Positions 26,367 through 35,067 of a stretch of DNA of 64,000 bases are shown in pieces. A program made the translations under genes and the position numbers. Positions within the stretch are counted from its first letter, which is position 1. Each line of letters opens with the position of its first letter. The notes beneath the pieces are model-generated. The model made no database searches. It was not told the origin of the DNA and worked only from the letters and a program-made list of their open reading frames with translations. Origin of the DNA: Crocinitomicaceae bacterium (lineage in GTDB: Bacteria > Bacteroidota > Bacteroidia > Flavobacteriales_D > Crocinitomicaceae); contig JAGOBK010000005.1 in NCBI GenBank assembly GCA_017983465.1, positions 1-64,000 of the forward strand. Direction: 5' to 3'.

Positions 26367-27733
26367 AAAAATTACTTTTCTTCCTACTCGTTTGCGCGAC
26401 TTCTGCGCAAGCACAACTAGACGGACTTTGGCATAGTGCTTTCCAAGTAGCAGGGAAATCACTGTTAATGGACCTCGACATCAAAGGTGTTGGACGAGAT
26501 GGATCCGTTTCGGTGATCATTCCGGATCAACCACAGATCAAGCCTCAAGAAATGGCTGTGTATTCGCTGTTTATCGATAGTTTGTATTTCCGATGGGACC
26601 GCATTGGACTCAGTTTTGCTGGTAAATTAAAAAACGATAGCCTGAAAGGAATCATGAAGCAAAGTGGTCTTGAATGGAATGTTGTTTTTACGAAAACGGA
26701 ACAAAAACGCATGGAAGTTTCCGGTCGTCCACAGGATCCAGTTGGTCCATTTTCATACGAGGAAAAGGAACTTGAAATCAAGAATAAAAACATAAAAATA
26801 GCCGGAACACTTACTTTACCTAAGGAAACAGATTTTCCAATTGTTATCTTAGTTTCTGGATCAGGTCAACAAGATAGAGACTGTGAACTTGTTGGACACA
26901 AACCATTTTGGGTGCTCGCCGATTATTTAAGTAAGAATGGAATTGCAGTTTTTCGCTATGACGACCGTGGCATCGGCAAAAGTACAGGTGAGTTTGGCTC
27001 GTCTACGGAAACTGATTTTACCAGTGATGTCCTTGCAGTTTTCTCATACTTGAAGAAAAAATATCCAGGTCATCCCATTGGAATTTATGGTCACTCCGAA
27101 GGTGGAATCATTGGACTTCGCGCAGCGGCACAACAAAAAGAAATTAGATTCCTAATTGAATCAGCATCCGTTGGAACAAATGGAAAAGATGTGTTGGTCA
27201 ATCAACAATACGACATTCCAATTGCATCAGGGATGAGTGAAGAGGAAGCAACATGGAATTCCCGTTTGTTTGAAGAGGCCTCAATCTTGGCTTTAAAAAC
27301 GGAAACGGCTAACTTTCTGAAGGAATATGAAATTTTCTTATCCACTGTTTGGAATCAACTTCCATCATCCTTCAAAGAAGATAAATCGATGAATGACATG
27401 GCCACAGAAATGAGTGTTTTCATCAACAGTGATTGGGCAAAAGAATTTCTCAGTTATCAAGCGGCTGATTACCTTAAACAAGTGGATCTACCCATGCTCA
27501 TTATCAACGGAAAAAAGGACATTCAAGTGCGTTGGGATGAAAGTCAAACTGGGTTTAAGAAAGCTATGAATCCAAATACCTTAACACGTTCAACATTCAA
27601 GGCGTATGACGATTTGAATCACCTTTTACAACCTTGTGTCAAATGTAACATCACAGAATATGCAACGATTGAAACCAGTATGAGTCCAATCGTCATGTCA
27701 GATGTTTTAACATGGATAAAATCATTTAAATAA
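26363..27733 (+). CDS. Secreted alpha/beta hydrolase
   Basis: 456 aa. Signal peptide MKKLLFFLLVCATSAQAQ, an N-terminal region of about 130 residues with unclear fold (a lipocalin-like module in similar proteins), then an alpha/beta hydrolase domain: VILVSGSGQQDRDCE, FRYDDRGIGKSTG, nucleophile Ser245 in YGHSEGG, an acid candidate in NGKKDIQVRWDES and His in DDLNHLLQP. Probably a periplasmic esterase or peptidase; substrate unknown. Overlaps mtnA by ATGA. Confidence 0.8.
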   Translation: MKKLLFFLLVCATSAQAQLDGLWHSAFQVAGKSLLMDLDIKGVGRDGSVSVIIPDQPQIKPQEMAVYSLFIDSLYFRWDRIGLSFAGKLKNDSLKGIMKQSGLEWNVVFTKTEQKRMEVSGRPQDPVGPFSYEEKELEIKNKNIKIAGTLTLPKETDFPIVILVSGSGQQDRDCELVGHKPFWVLADYLSKNGIAVFRYDDRGIGKSTGEFGSSTETDFTSDVLAVFSYLKKKYPGHPIGIYGHSEGGIIGLRAAAQQKEIRFLIESASVGTNGKDVLVNQQYDIPIASGMSEEEATWNSRLFEEASILALKTETANFLKEYEIFLSTVWNQLPSSFKEDKSMNDMATEMSVFINSDWAKEFLSYQAADYLKQVDLPMLIINGKKDIQVRWDESQTGFKKAMNPNTLTRSTFKAYDDLNHLLQPCVKCNITEYATIETSMSPIVMSDVLTWIKSFK

Positions 27734-28383
27734 TGGATAAAAAAGTTGTCATTATTGGCGCTACAGGCTTGGTCGGAAACGCTTTGTTACAAGAAGTTAT
27801 TCAAGCAAAAGAAGTAAGTGAAATACGTGTTTTCGTACGAAAAGCGATCGATGGTTTACCAGAAAAAGTTACGCAAATTGTCACGGATTTCAGTGATTTC
27901 TCCCTGTTAAAAGAACAAGTAATTGGAGATGTGATTTATTGCTGTGTTGGAACAACACGTAAAAAAACACCAGATTTAACTGATTACCGCAACATTGATT
28001 TCGGGATCAATATTGGCATGGCGAAGTTGGCCAAGGAGAATGGAATTCCGACGGTACATTTGATTAGTGCCATTGGAGCTTCGACCTCATCACGAATTTT
28101 CTACTCGAAAATCAAAGGAGAAATCGAAGAAGCCATGAAGGAATTAAAATTTGATAACTGTTACATTTATCAACCTTCCATTTTGATTGGTTCCCGCACA
28201 GAATCACGACCAATGGAATACCTTTCACAAAAACTTTGTCCATTTTTGGACTTGTTTATGCTAGGAGTATTAAAAGACTACCACAGTATTTCTGCAACAT
28301 CGATTGCACAATTCATGCATCGAAACTTAGGACAAGAAAAAGCCGGTGTGCACGTTATGCGCTTTACGCAAATGATCAAATAA
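27733..28383 (+). CDS. NAD(P)-binding oxidoreductase, TIP30/HTATIP2-like
   Basis: 216 aa. Dinucleotide-binding motif GATGLVGNALL (9-19). VGTTRKKTPDLTDYRNIDFG, LISAIGASTSSRIFYSKIKG and CYIYQPSILIGSRTESR are typical of the atypical short-chain reductases related to TIP30. Substrate unknown. Start overlaps the previous stop (TAATG), so it belongs to the mtnA unit, though a role in methionine salvage is not implied by the family. Confidence 0.78.
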   Translation: MDKKVVIIGATGLVGNALLQEVIQAKEVSEIRVFVRKAIDGLPEKVTQIVTDFSDFSLLKEQVIGDVIYCCVGTTRKKTPDLTDYRNIDFGINIGMAKLAKENGIPTVHLISAIGASTSSRIFYSKIKGEIEEAMKELKFDNCYIYQPSILIGSRTESRPMEYLSQKLCPFLDLFMLGVLKDYHSISATSIAQFMHRNLGQEKAGVHVMRFTQMIK

Positions 28384-28384
28384 T

Positions 28385-28419
28385 TTAAAAACAAAAGCCA
28401 CTCGAAAAAGTGGCTTTTA
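28385..28419. terminator. Bidirectional terminator
   Basis: 10-bp stem AAAAGCCACT/AGTGGCTTTT (28393-28402 and 28409-28418), loop CGAAAA. Its T-run is better on the minus strand, so it serves both the gene ending at 28383 and transcripts coming from the right. Confidence 0.85.
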
Positions 28420-28619
28420 CCTACTGAATATAAGAGGAATGAAATTGTTTACTAAACCCATGCTCTGATTGTTCCTCTTGATTGTGAATTTTCTACCGTC
28501 GATTGATTGGTAAGTTTTCATTCAGTATCACTATTTGCTATGTTCCGTTGAACAATACAAAGGTGCAACACTAAATAAAACTATTACATGAGGTATGTCA
28601 AGTAAGAACCTGATTGTTA
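28420..28619. other. 200-bp intergenic stretch with nested inverted repeats
   Basis: No credible ORF. TACTGAAT (28422-28429) pairs with ATTCAGTA (28520-28527), and directly inside it AAGAGGAA (28432-28439) pairs with TTCCTCTT (28472-28479). A weaker TACC/GGTA pair lies between. On the minus strand the region is followed by a good terminator. It could be a structured 3' UTR or small RNA; no known RNA family is recognised. Confidence 0.35.
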
Positions 28620-29483
28620 TCAGTTATACTGTATTTTTTTAACTCCCACTATGTTTGGCAAACGCCAAAAGTGATTATTGTCATCACGTTCCCATGTTGT
28701 CGATACCCAACTTCCAACTTTTTCGATGCAATGACCATTTACATCAATTAACAAACTTGTTTCGGGTCCACCCTCGAGGTAAATCGCATTGCGTAATTTA
28801 TATGGCATTCCAACCATAAATTCAATCATCTGATTATGGGTATATGGCGAACGGCAGAAAATGAGGTAAAATCTTCCATCCTCCCCTTCCGCAGCAATGA
28901 GCATGCTACACGATTGAATTTTCTTTTTCCAATACATGGGACTTCCATTGCAATCGATCATCCGTAATCCTTGTGCATAGGATCTGAATTCACTGTTCAT
29001 TTCATTGAAATTCTCACAGGTTAAATCCAATATTTCCACATTGTCACGCTTTTTCACAGTTGGCCCCATCGCCATCATCAAATTGAAATTTTCAATCACC
29101 GTTCCATTGTTAATGTGATCTCCCGCTTTCAAATATGCACGACTTTTCAAGGGTTTGGATAAATTATACATTCCTGCATTGAACACCACATTTAAATCAA
29201 ATGTATCAGCCCAGGAATGTAAATCACGCGGAACACTGTCAAACTTCGTTGCACTAAAAATATTGAAATCAAAGATCGATCTTTCCATTCTTAAGATAGA
29301 AATCTTTGAATCTCCGATTGGTGATTTTATTGGAGCCGTTATTTCTCGGTATTCCATTCCTTTGGTTAAGGTTGTCCAATTGGAGTAGTCGACAACAGTA
29401 TCCTGCGCACTTGCCTTTCCACCATCACAAGAGGATAGTAAGCAAATGGACAACAACAGAAAAAAAAGTGATTTCATGTTCAT
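28620..29483 (-). CDS. Phosphodiester glycosidase-like (NAGPA/DUF2233) lipoprotein
   Basis: 287 aa. Lipoprotein signal ending SICLLSSC. The C-terminal half matches the NAGPA/DUF2233 family: FNAGMYNLSKPLKSRAYLK, LRMIDCNGSPMYW, LIAAEGEDGRFYLIFC and YLEGGPETSLLIDVNG. Members cleave phosphodiester-linked sugars, including GlcNAc-1-phosphodiesters, and some act in exopolysaccharide or cell-wall turnover. It overlaps by 4 nt (ATGA) the preceding lysozyme-like gene, suggesting a joint envelope role. Confidence 0.78.
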   Translation of the reverse strand: MNMKSLFFLLLSICLLSSCDGGKASAQDTVVDYSNWTTLTKGMEYREITAPIKSPIGDSKISILRMERSIFDFNIFSATKFDSVPRDLHSWADTFDLNVVFNAGMYNLSKPLKSRAYLKAGDHINNGTVIENFNLMMAMGPTVKKRDNVEILDLTCENFNEMNSEFRSYAQGLRMIDCNGSPMYWKKKIQSCSMLIAAEGEDGRFYLIFCRSPYTHNQMIEFMVGMPYKLRNAIYLEGGPETSLLIDVNGHCIEKVGSWVSTTWERDDNNHFWRLPNIVGVKKIQYN

Positions 29484-30604
29484 CTTAAAGCGATTTCTTG
29501 CCAGTCAAATTTTCTTTTTTCAAACGGGAAAAGATCAAAAAGTTCACCAGAATAATAAAACTGGTAGGCTACAGCCCCGAAAGTGTAGGCTTTCTCTTTG
29601 ATTTTTATCGTAGATCCTCCCACTTTTGGATGTGCTTTTGGAATGGATTGGGGATATCCGACGTTGAATAAAGTTACGAGAATTTCTGGTCGATGGTCGA
29701 TTGGAAATCCAGAACGTTCCCATTGCATTTTCACTTGTTTCAAAAAGATTGCTGCGTATAAGTAAGAATAATAGTGATTATGAAAATCTGTTAATCTGCT
29801 GATGCGTTCTGCGGATGGATTATTTGATTTAAAATCCAACAAATGCTCGTATTTTTCTCCAAGATAATAGACGCTTTTGGGATTCTTCAGATGTTCTTCA
29901 ATTTGAATGGCTGTATGCTCTTTGATCCCAGTTACACCAAAAGAGAACATCGATTCAACAGAAAGTATTTTAAGTGGACTAATCCACTTTTTATATGCTT
30001 CGCGATCAGAATTAAACAAGCGAATTTGCTCACCTACCAAACACGATACAATTAATCGTCCTTCAACACCTGTTTGCTGAGCGACACTATCCACCAAACG
30101 AACATCCTTTGCCACGGCAATTTTAAAATCAGACCATTCTTGGATATTCATCCATTCGAAAGCACTGAGTGTATTTCCCGATTCTTTCTGTTGTTTTTTA
30201 CGTTTTAATTGACGCAATTGTTGTTGGTATGCGCGATTGGATTTCAATTGAATGTCCACGGCATCAATCATTCGTTTTACCTCCACTTCATTATTCGAAG
30301 CTTTCCATGCGTCAAGGATATACTGAGCATTTTTAGGGTGAAATTTCTTGAGTAATAAAATGCGGTCTAAGGACTCAAAATGCAAGGCTTTGAGTTGTTC
30401 CGAATTCAATTTATAGGCTTGGTTGTATTTGTCCTCCATCCCCTCGAAATACCGATTATTCGCATCCACACTTCCCTTTTCATCGGTGAGTCGAAACTTA
30501 ATCGCAACAAAGGATGCAGAAAGGAAGAATCCAATTGCTGCAAAACAAAAAACGATTGTCCAAAATGGATAACGGAACCATTTTGATTGCCAAATTTTAC
30601 GCAT
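29480..30604 (-). CDS. Membrane-anchored protein with lysozyme-like region
   Basis: 374 aa. One N-terminal transmembrane segment (FWTIVFCFAAIGFFLSASFV), a long helical/coiled region (about 40-170, very basic around QLRQLKRKKQQK), then a region resembling lytic transglycosylases and DUF1402: QTGVEGRLIVSCLVGEQIRL with a candidate catalytic Glu, FSFGVTGIKEHTAIQIEEHL, and ILVTLFNVGYPQSIPKAHP. It probably acts on peptidoglycan from the inner membrane; the assignment is tentative. It forms a two-gene unit with the DUF2233 lipoprotein. Confidence 0.55.
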   Translation of the reverse strand: MRKIWQSKWFRYPFWTIVFCFAAIGFFLSASFVAIKFRLTDEKGSVDANNRYFEGMEDKYNQAYKLNSEQLKALHFESLDRILLLKKFHPKNAQYILDAWKASNNEVEVKRMIDAVDIQLKSNRAYQQQLRQLKRKKQQKESGNTLSAFEWMNIQEWSDFKIAVAKDVRLVDSVAQQTGVEGRLIVSCLVGEQIRLFNSDREAYKKWISPLKILSVESMFSFGVTGIKEHTAIQIEEHLKNPKSVYYLGEKYEHLLDFKSNNPSAERISRLTDFHNHYYSYLYAAIFLKQVKMQWERSGFPIDHRPEILVTLFNVGYPQSIPKAHPKVGGSTIKIKEKAYTFGAVAYQFYYSGELFDLFPFEKRKFDWQEIALR

Positions 30605-30621
30605 ATAAAAATTATTGTGAG

Positions 30622-30629
30622 CAAAAGTA
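30622..30629 (-). promoter_or_regulatory. -7 box for the lysozyme-like gene
   Basis: TACTTTTG on the minus strand, 17 nt before the ATG at 30604; matches TAnnTTTG. Confidence 0.5.
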
Positions 30630-30778
30630 CATTAAACTACTGAATGTTTGCATAATTCACAGCAGCATCGACTGTCGGATTCATCGACATGAGTTTTTAA
30701 CAATCGTGCGCTGAGAACAAGGAGATAAGCCTATCGTTGATGACGGAAGATTTCTTTATTTTGTGTAAAATACATACC

Positions 30779-32146
30779 ATGAAAATACTTGTAATCGGAG
30801 TTTTTACCATGTTCGCGTTCCGTTCATTTACGCAAACAGATGTTAAATTAAAAGATCAACTAAAAGCAACCCGAATTCTAGAAAATGGCATTGAGCTTTA
30901 CAACATCGGATATTCGAGTGATGCCTATATGAATTTCAAACAAGCGAATGTATTAAGTCCGAACTCTGCCAAAAACTTGTATTACTTGTCAAGTGTGGAA
31001 TATGACTTTAAAAACTTTTATGATGCTGAAATACACGTAACAGAAGCATTGAAAATCAATGATAAAAAATTAAGCAGTGATTTAGAGTTACTTGCGGGAC
31101 AGATACACCATAATTTGAATCACCTTGATTCTGCCATTGTGCACTACACCAATTGTGCGAAAATCATTGGGGAGAAATTAGCCAAGGAATACAATATCCC
31201 AGCACTCATTGAACAATGTAATTTTGCTAAAAAAGAACAGGAAAAAGGAGTGCTTTCCCTTCGAAAACCTTTTGCAGAAATCAACACAAAGTATGATGAG
31301 TATGCACCGATTTTAACACAAGGTGGACAAGCACTTTATTTTACCGCAAAGAATCCAGATGCTGAAGGTGACAACATGAATCCGGAAGACCAAAGTTATT
31401 TTGAAGACATCTATTTTTCCTATTGGAATGACACAACGAAAACATACAAAATCACTTACTCAGAAGACCAAGATTGGAATACCGAAGGATTTGACGCCTT
31501 AAATTGTGTGTTATCAGATGGTTTGCATGCTTATGGGACCTTAAACACTTCTGCTTCCAAAGAAAAAACAACGGAAAGTTCAGAGATTTTCGAATTAACG
31601 GCTGAAAAAGCATTCGCATGGGATGAACAAAAAATGATTAAAATTCCAGGTGTAAATACGAGTTTCTTCGATGGATCCGCTTGTATGTCTGATACATTTA
31701 TGTTGGATGAATACACCTATAAACGAGAACTTTACTTCGTGTCTGATCGTCGTGCAGAAAAAAGTTTGACCGATTTATTTGTGGCAACAGAAACAAATGG
31801 TGTTTGGGGAGAAAGCGCACTTGCTTTGCCGGATTTCATCAATACAAGCGGACGCGAAACAACACCATTCATCACCGAAGATGGAAGTTTATTGTTCTTC
31901 AGCTCAGATGCATTGCCCGGAATGGGAGGCTACGATGTGTATTTCTGCAAAAGAAATGGAAATCAATGGTCCACACCGGTAAACTTGGGCGCGTCATTTA
32001 ATACGGTGAATGACGACACACACTTTCAATATTATCCTACATTAAGAAAAGCTGTGATGGCTGGAATCAGTGAATTAGACGGGCTTTTTAATTACAATAT
32101 TTTCCAAATGGATTTAAATGGGAAGTCTTTTCCATTTATGAAATAA
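30779..32146 (+). CDS. Secreted TPR/PD40 (WD40-like propeller) protein
   Basis: 455 aa from the ATG at 30779, which directly precedes a signal peptide (MKILVIGVFTMFAFRSFTQT); the open frame continues upstream without support. Residues 25-150 contain TPR-like helices (GIELYNIGYSSDAYMNFKQA; LYYLSSVEYDFKNFYDAEIH). The rest has PD40/WD40-like strands (YAPILTQGGQALYFTAKNPD; TPFITEDGSLLFFSSDALPG; GYDVYFCKRNGNQWSTPVNL). PorE-type T9SS proteins share this order but end in an OmpA domain, which is absent here. Role unknown; probably periplasmic. Confidence 0.72.
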   Translation: MKILVIGVFTMFAFRSFTQTDVKLKDQLKATRILENGIELYNIGYSSDAYMNFKQANVLSPNSAKNLYYLSSVEYDFKNFYDAEIHVTEALKINDKKLSSDLELLAGQIHHNLNHLDSAIVHYTNCAKIIGEKLAKEYNIPALIEQCNFAKKEQEKGVLSLRKPFAEINTKYDEYAPILTQGGQALYFTAKNPDAEGDNMNPEDQSYFEDIYFSYWNDTTKTYKITYSEDQDWNTEGFDALNCVLSDGLHAYGTLNTSASKEKTTESSEIFELTAEKAFAWDEQKMIKIPGVNTSFFDGSACMSDTFMLDEYTYKRELYFVSDRRAEKSLTDLFVATETNGVWGESALALPDFINTSGRETTPFITEDGSLLFFSSDALPGMGGYDVYFCKRNGNQWSTPVNLGASFNTVNDDTHFQYYPTLRKAVMAGISELDGLFNYNIFQMDLNGKSFPFMK

Positions 32147-32206
32147 CTGAACCTTGTGGAATCACCGTTGTATGCGCATCTACATACACGAATATAAGAT
32201 CGAATT

Positions 32207-34210
32207 ATGAAAAAAATCATTGCAAGTATCCTGTTAGGATGCAGTTTTCTTAGTGCAAACGCACAAAAAGAAATCAGTTCTGTTGCGCCTATCAAAAAGG
32301 TGACCGTATTTTTCACAGGAGCACAAGTTCAACATGAAGCGAAATTGGACCTTCAAATAGGTAGACAGGACATCGTTTTTCAAAAGTTGACAGATTTTGT
32401 GGATCCAAATACAGTCCAAGTAAAAGCACAAGGTGACGTGACGATTCTATCCGTTCGAACGCGAAAAAACTACGAGGACTTAAAAATTAGCAATGAAGAA
32501 ATTCATGCTTTAAACGCAAAGAAGGACTTGCTGTATAAAAAAGATCAAGCCCTGCGCGATGAATACGTGATTTTGGAGATGGATAAAAACCTATTGCTTC
32601 AAAACCGCGATTTAAAAGGACAAGACCAAGGATTAAAAATCACCGAATTGAAGGAAGCGTACTTGTTCATGCATACCAAACTAACAGAAGTCATCACGCG
32701 TGAGACTGCTATCTATGCTGAATTGGAGGACCTTCAAAAGAAAATGAATCAAATCGAGCAAGAGATCATTAGTCAGCGCTCGAAACCAGTCATCAATTAT
32801 TCTGAAGTAGTGGTTGAAGTCGATGTGAACAAATCGTGTACAGCTGGATTTCAATTCAATTACATTAGTCCTAACGCAACATGGAAAGCTTATTACGACA
32901 TGCGCAGCGATGGCATCGGGAAACCTGTACGCTTGGAGGCAAAAGCGAATGTGAGTCAAACCACAGGAATCGAATGGAAAAATGTAGACCTGGTTTTATC
33001 CACGAATGATCCTTATGAAAATGCGCAAGAACCAACCTTGCAACCGTGGATTATCTACTACAACAATTATCCACAGCAAAAAACGCAAACGACAAGAACT
33101 CTACCTCAAGTCGTTTACGCGGGAGAGAAGTTAAGAGGAGAAGTAATCGATGCATCCACCGGAGAGGCAATGCCCTTTGCAAAGGTTCAATTTTCGAACA
33201 CTGTAGGTGGCGTTATTACAGACTTCGATGGGAAATTTGAAATGATTATTCCAAAAGGAGAAAATTACGTGACGGCAAGTTATGTTGGATATACTGCAGT
33301 TCAACTTCAAATTACCTCTACCTACTTGAAATTCTTCTTAGAACCGCAGGAAGTTGTTTTACAAGAAGTCCAGATTCGCGGGGCAAGATCAGAAGACGCT
33401 GATTATTATATTGATGGTATTCAGGTTACTTCGGAATCAAATACCATTACAAGACAAGACATTTCACGCATGCCTGTAAGATCTGCGGATATGATGCGAT
33501 CTGTACCAGGGGTGCAAATTGGAAGAAAACGCAAAATGGAGTTCAAAAACGAACCTGCTGGATATAAAGCAAATGCTGTTGCAACGACCATCACTAAAAA
33601 AGACTTGCGCGTGGAGTATGCGATTCAGTCCAAAATGTCCATTCCTTCGGATGGCATGGACCACCGAGTGAGTATTGCGACGCATGAATTACCTGCGTCC
33701 TATGAATACCACGTTGTTCCGAAAATTGATCCAAGTGTGTATTTATCCGCACAGGTTGTTGGATGGGAGAAATTGAATTTATTGAGCGGTGAGTCCAATA
33801 TTTACTTTGACGGTACCTTCATGGGGAAATCGTATTTAGATGTAAATTCAACCAAAGACACCCTCTCGTTCTCCTTCGGAAAAGACAGTAAAATCAGTGT
33901 CGAGCGTACACGTGTGAAAGAAAAATCAAAGATTAAAACAATCGGATCACGTCAAAAATTCGATGTGACTTGGGAAATTAAGATTAAAAATAACGGTGGC
34001 GCAATGATTCCGTTGATTGTGAAGGACCAGTTCCCTGTATCCAATCAAGAGGACATCAAAGTAAAACGAGGAGATTTGGTGGATGGTAAAGTAGATGAAA
34101 AAACGGGGATAATCACCTGGAGTTTCCTCAAAGGAATTTTAGGATCCCAGACCATCACCTTCGACTATAGCGTGGATTCCCAATACGGGATTCAGCTTTA
34201 CTTAGAATAA
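32207..34210 (+). CDS. MuiA-type DUF4139 protein with inserted receptor-like segment
   Basis: 667 aa. Signal peptide MKKIIASILLGCSFLSANAQ; DUF4140 N-terminal domain (SSVAPIKKVTVFFTGAQVQH) with coiled coil (about 95-190); DUF4139 beta domain before and after an insert (FNYISPNATWKAYYDMRSDG; FDVTWEIKIKNNGGAMIPLI; WSFLKGILGSQTITFDYSV). Residues about 309-440 are foreign to MuiA: a carboxypeptidase-regulatory-like module (LRGEVIDASTGEAMPFAKVQ) followed by a TonB-plug-like part (DADYYIDGIQVT, ISRMPVRSADMMRSVPGVQI). The function of MuiA proteins (mucoidy inhibitor A) is poorly known. Confidence 0.8.
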   Translation: MKKIIASILLGCSFLSANAQKEISSVAPIKKVTVFFTGAQVQHEAKLDLQIGRQDIVFQKLTDFVDPNTVQVKAQGDVTILSVRTRKNYEDLKISNEEIHALNAKKDLLYKKDQALRDEYVILEMDKNLLLQNRDLKGQDQGLKITELKEAYLFMHTKLTEVITRETAIYAELEDLQKKMNQIEQEIISQRSKPVINYSEVVVEVDVNKSCTAGFQFNYISPNATWKAYYDMRSDGIGKPVRLEAKANVSQTTGIEWKNVDLVLSTNDPYENAQEPTLQPWIIYYNNYPQQKTQTTRTLPQVVYAGEKLRGEVIDASTGEAMPFAKVQFSNTVGGVITDFDGKFEMIIPKGENYVTASYVGYTAVQLQITSTYLKFFLEPQEVVLQEVQIRGARSEDADYYIDGIQVTSESNTITRQDISRMPVRSADMMRSVPGVQIGRKRKMEFKNEPAGYKANAVATTITKKDLRVEYAIQSKMSIPSDGMDHRVSIATHELPASYEYHVVPKIDPSVYLSAQVVGWEKLNLLSGESNIYFDGTFMGKSYLDVNSTKDTLSFSFGKDSKISVERTRVKEKSKIKTIGSRQKFDVTWEIKIKNNGGAMIPLIVKDQFPVSNQEDIKVKRGDLVDGKVDEKTGIITWSFLKGILGSQTITFDYSVDSQYGIQLYLE

Positions 34211-34230
34211 ATTTTATGAAGTGCCTTGAG

Positions 34231-34265
34231 GAGCCACCAATGTTTTGTAACTTGGTGGCTTCTTT
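34231..34265 (+). terminator. Hairpin directly before truA
   Basis: 9-bp perfect stem AGCCACCAA/TTGGTGGCT (34232-34240 and 34252-34260) with an 11-nt loop, then TCTTT. It ends 5 nt before the truA ATG, so it is either a weak terminator of the upstream gene or a structure that occludes translation of truA. Confidence 0.6.
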
Positions 34266-35015
34266 ATGCAACGTTATTTTGTCCAAATTGCTTACCGAGG
34301 TACGGCCTATCATGGCTGGCAGTCTCAACCGAATGCGCCAAGCGTTCAGGAGACGATTGAACGCTGTTTTTCAAAGTTGTTTGGAAATACTTCCGTTCCT
34401 ATCGTCGGATGCGGGAGAACGGATGCAGGCGTCCATGCGAAATCATATTATTTTCACGTAGACCTTCCACAAGAATGGGAAGAGGAACAACTGTGTTTTA
34501 AGTTGAACCGTATGCTGCCCCCGGATATCAGTGCCTTTCGGGCACATCGAGTTTCAGCGGAACTTCATGCACGCTTTGATGCAGAGAAACGTACCTATCG
34601 CTATTTCATTCATCAACAGAAAGATCCATTTCAACAGGATCAAAGTTGGTATTTTCCGCAGCAATTAGACTTTTTAGCGATGAATGCAGCAGCTCAGCGT
34701 CTGTTGGGAACCAAAGACTTTGGGTCCTTTTCAAAATTACATACCGATGTAAAGACGAACATTTGCACTGTTTTTCATGCGGAATGGATTCAAAGCGAGG
34801 ATCAATGGTACTTTGAAATTTCTGCCAATCGTTTTTTACGAAACATGGTCCGAGCGATTGTTGGCACCCTCATTGAAGTTGGACTGGGAAAATTAAACAG
34901 TGAAGACATCGACTCCATTATCGATGCAAAAGACCGAGGTGAAGCAGCGGTTTCCGTTCCCGCCCATGGATTGTTTCTATGGGAGATTGTTTATCCATCT
35001 TTGACCGAAAAATAA
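34266..35015 (+). CDS. truA: tRNA pseudouridine(38-40) synthase
   Basis: 249 aa. Catalytic Asp53 in CGRTDAGVHAKSYYFH; YFVQIAYRGTAYHGWQSQPN at the start and FLRNMVRAIVGTLIEVG near the end are family hallmarks. Converts U38-U40 of the tRNA anticodon arm to pseudouridine. The start at 34266 gives the expected N-terminus and leaves only 5 nt between a strong hairpin and the ATG. Confidence 0.95.
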   Translation: MQRYFVQIAYRGTAYHGWQSQPNAPSVQETIERCFSKLFGNTSVPIVGCGRTDAGVHAKSYYFHVDLPQEWEEEQLCFKLNRMLPPDISAFRAHRVSAELHARFDAEKRTYRYFIHQQKDPFQQDQSWYFPQQLDFLAMNAAAQRLLGTKDFGSFSKLHTDVKTNICTVFHAEWIQSEDQWYFEISANRFLRNMVRAIVGTLIEVGLGKLNSEDIDSIIDAKDRGEAAVSVPAHGLFLWEIVYPSLTEK

Positions 35016-35026
35016 TTCCAACAAAA

Positions 35027-35048
35027 AAGGCGACATTTCTGTCGCCTT
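35027..35048. terminator. Terminator, mainly for the minus-strand gene
   Basis: 8-bp stem AAGGCGAC/GTCGCCTT (35027-35034 and 35041-35048), 6-nt loop. The preceding A-run is a T tract on the minus strand, suiting the gene ending at 35068; it also lies just past truA. Confidence 0.85.
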
Positions 35049-35067
35049 CTCCATTAACTTTTCGCTT

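Noticed and set aside
28440..28469. Small ORF in the 28.4 kb intergenic region
   Set aside because: It would encode only nine residues with no signal or ribosome-binding context.
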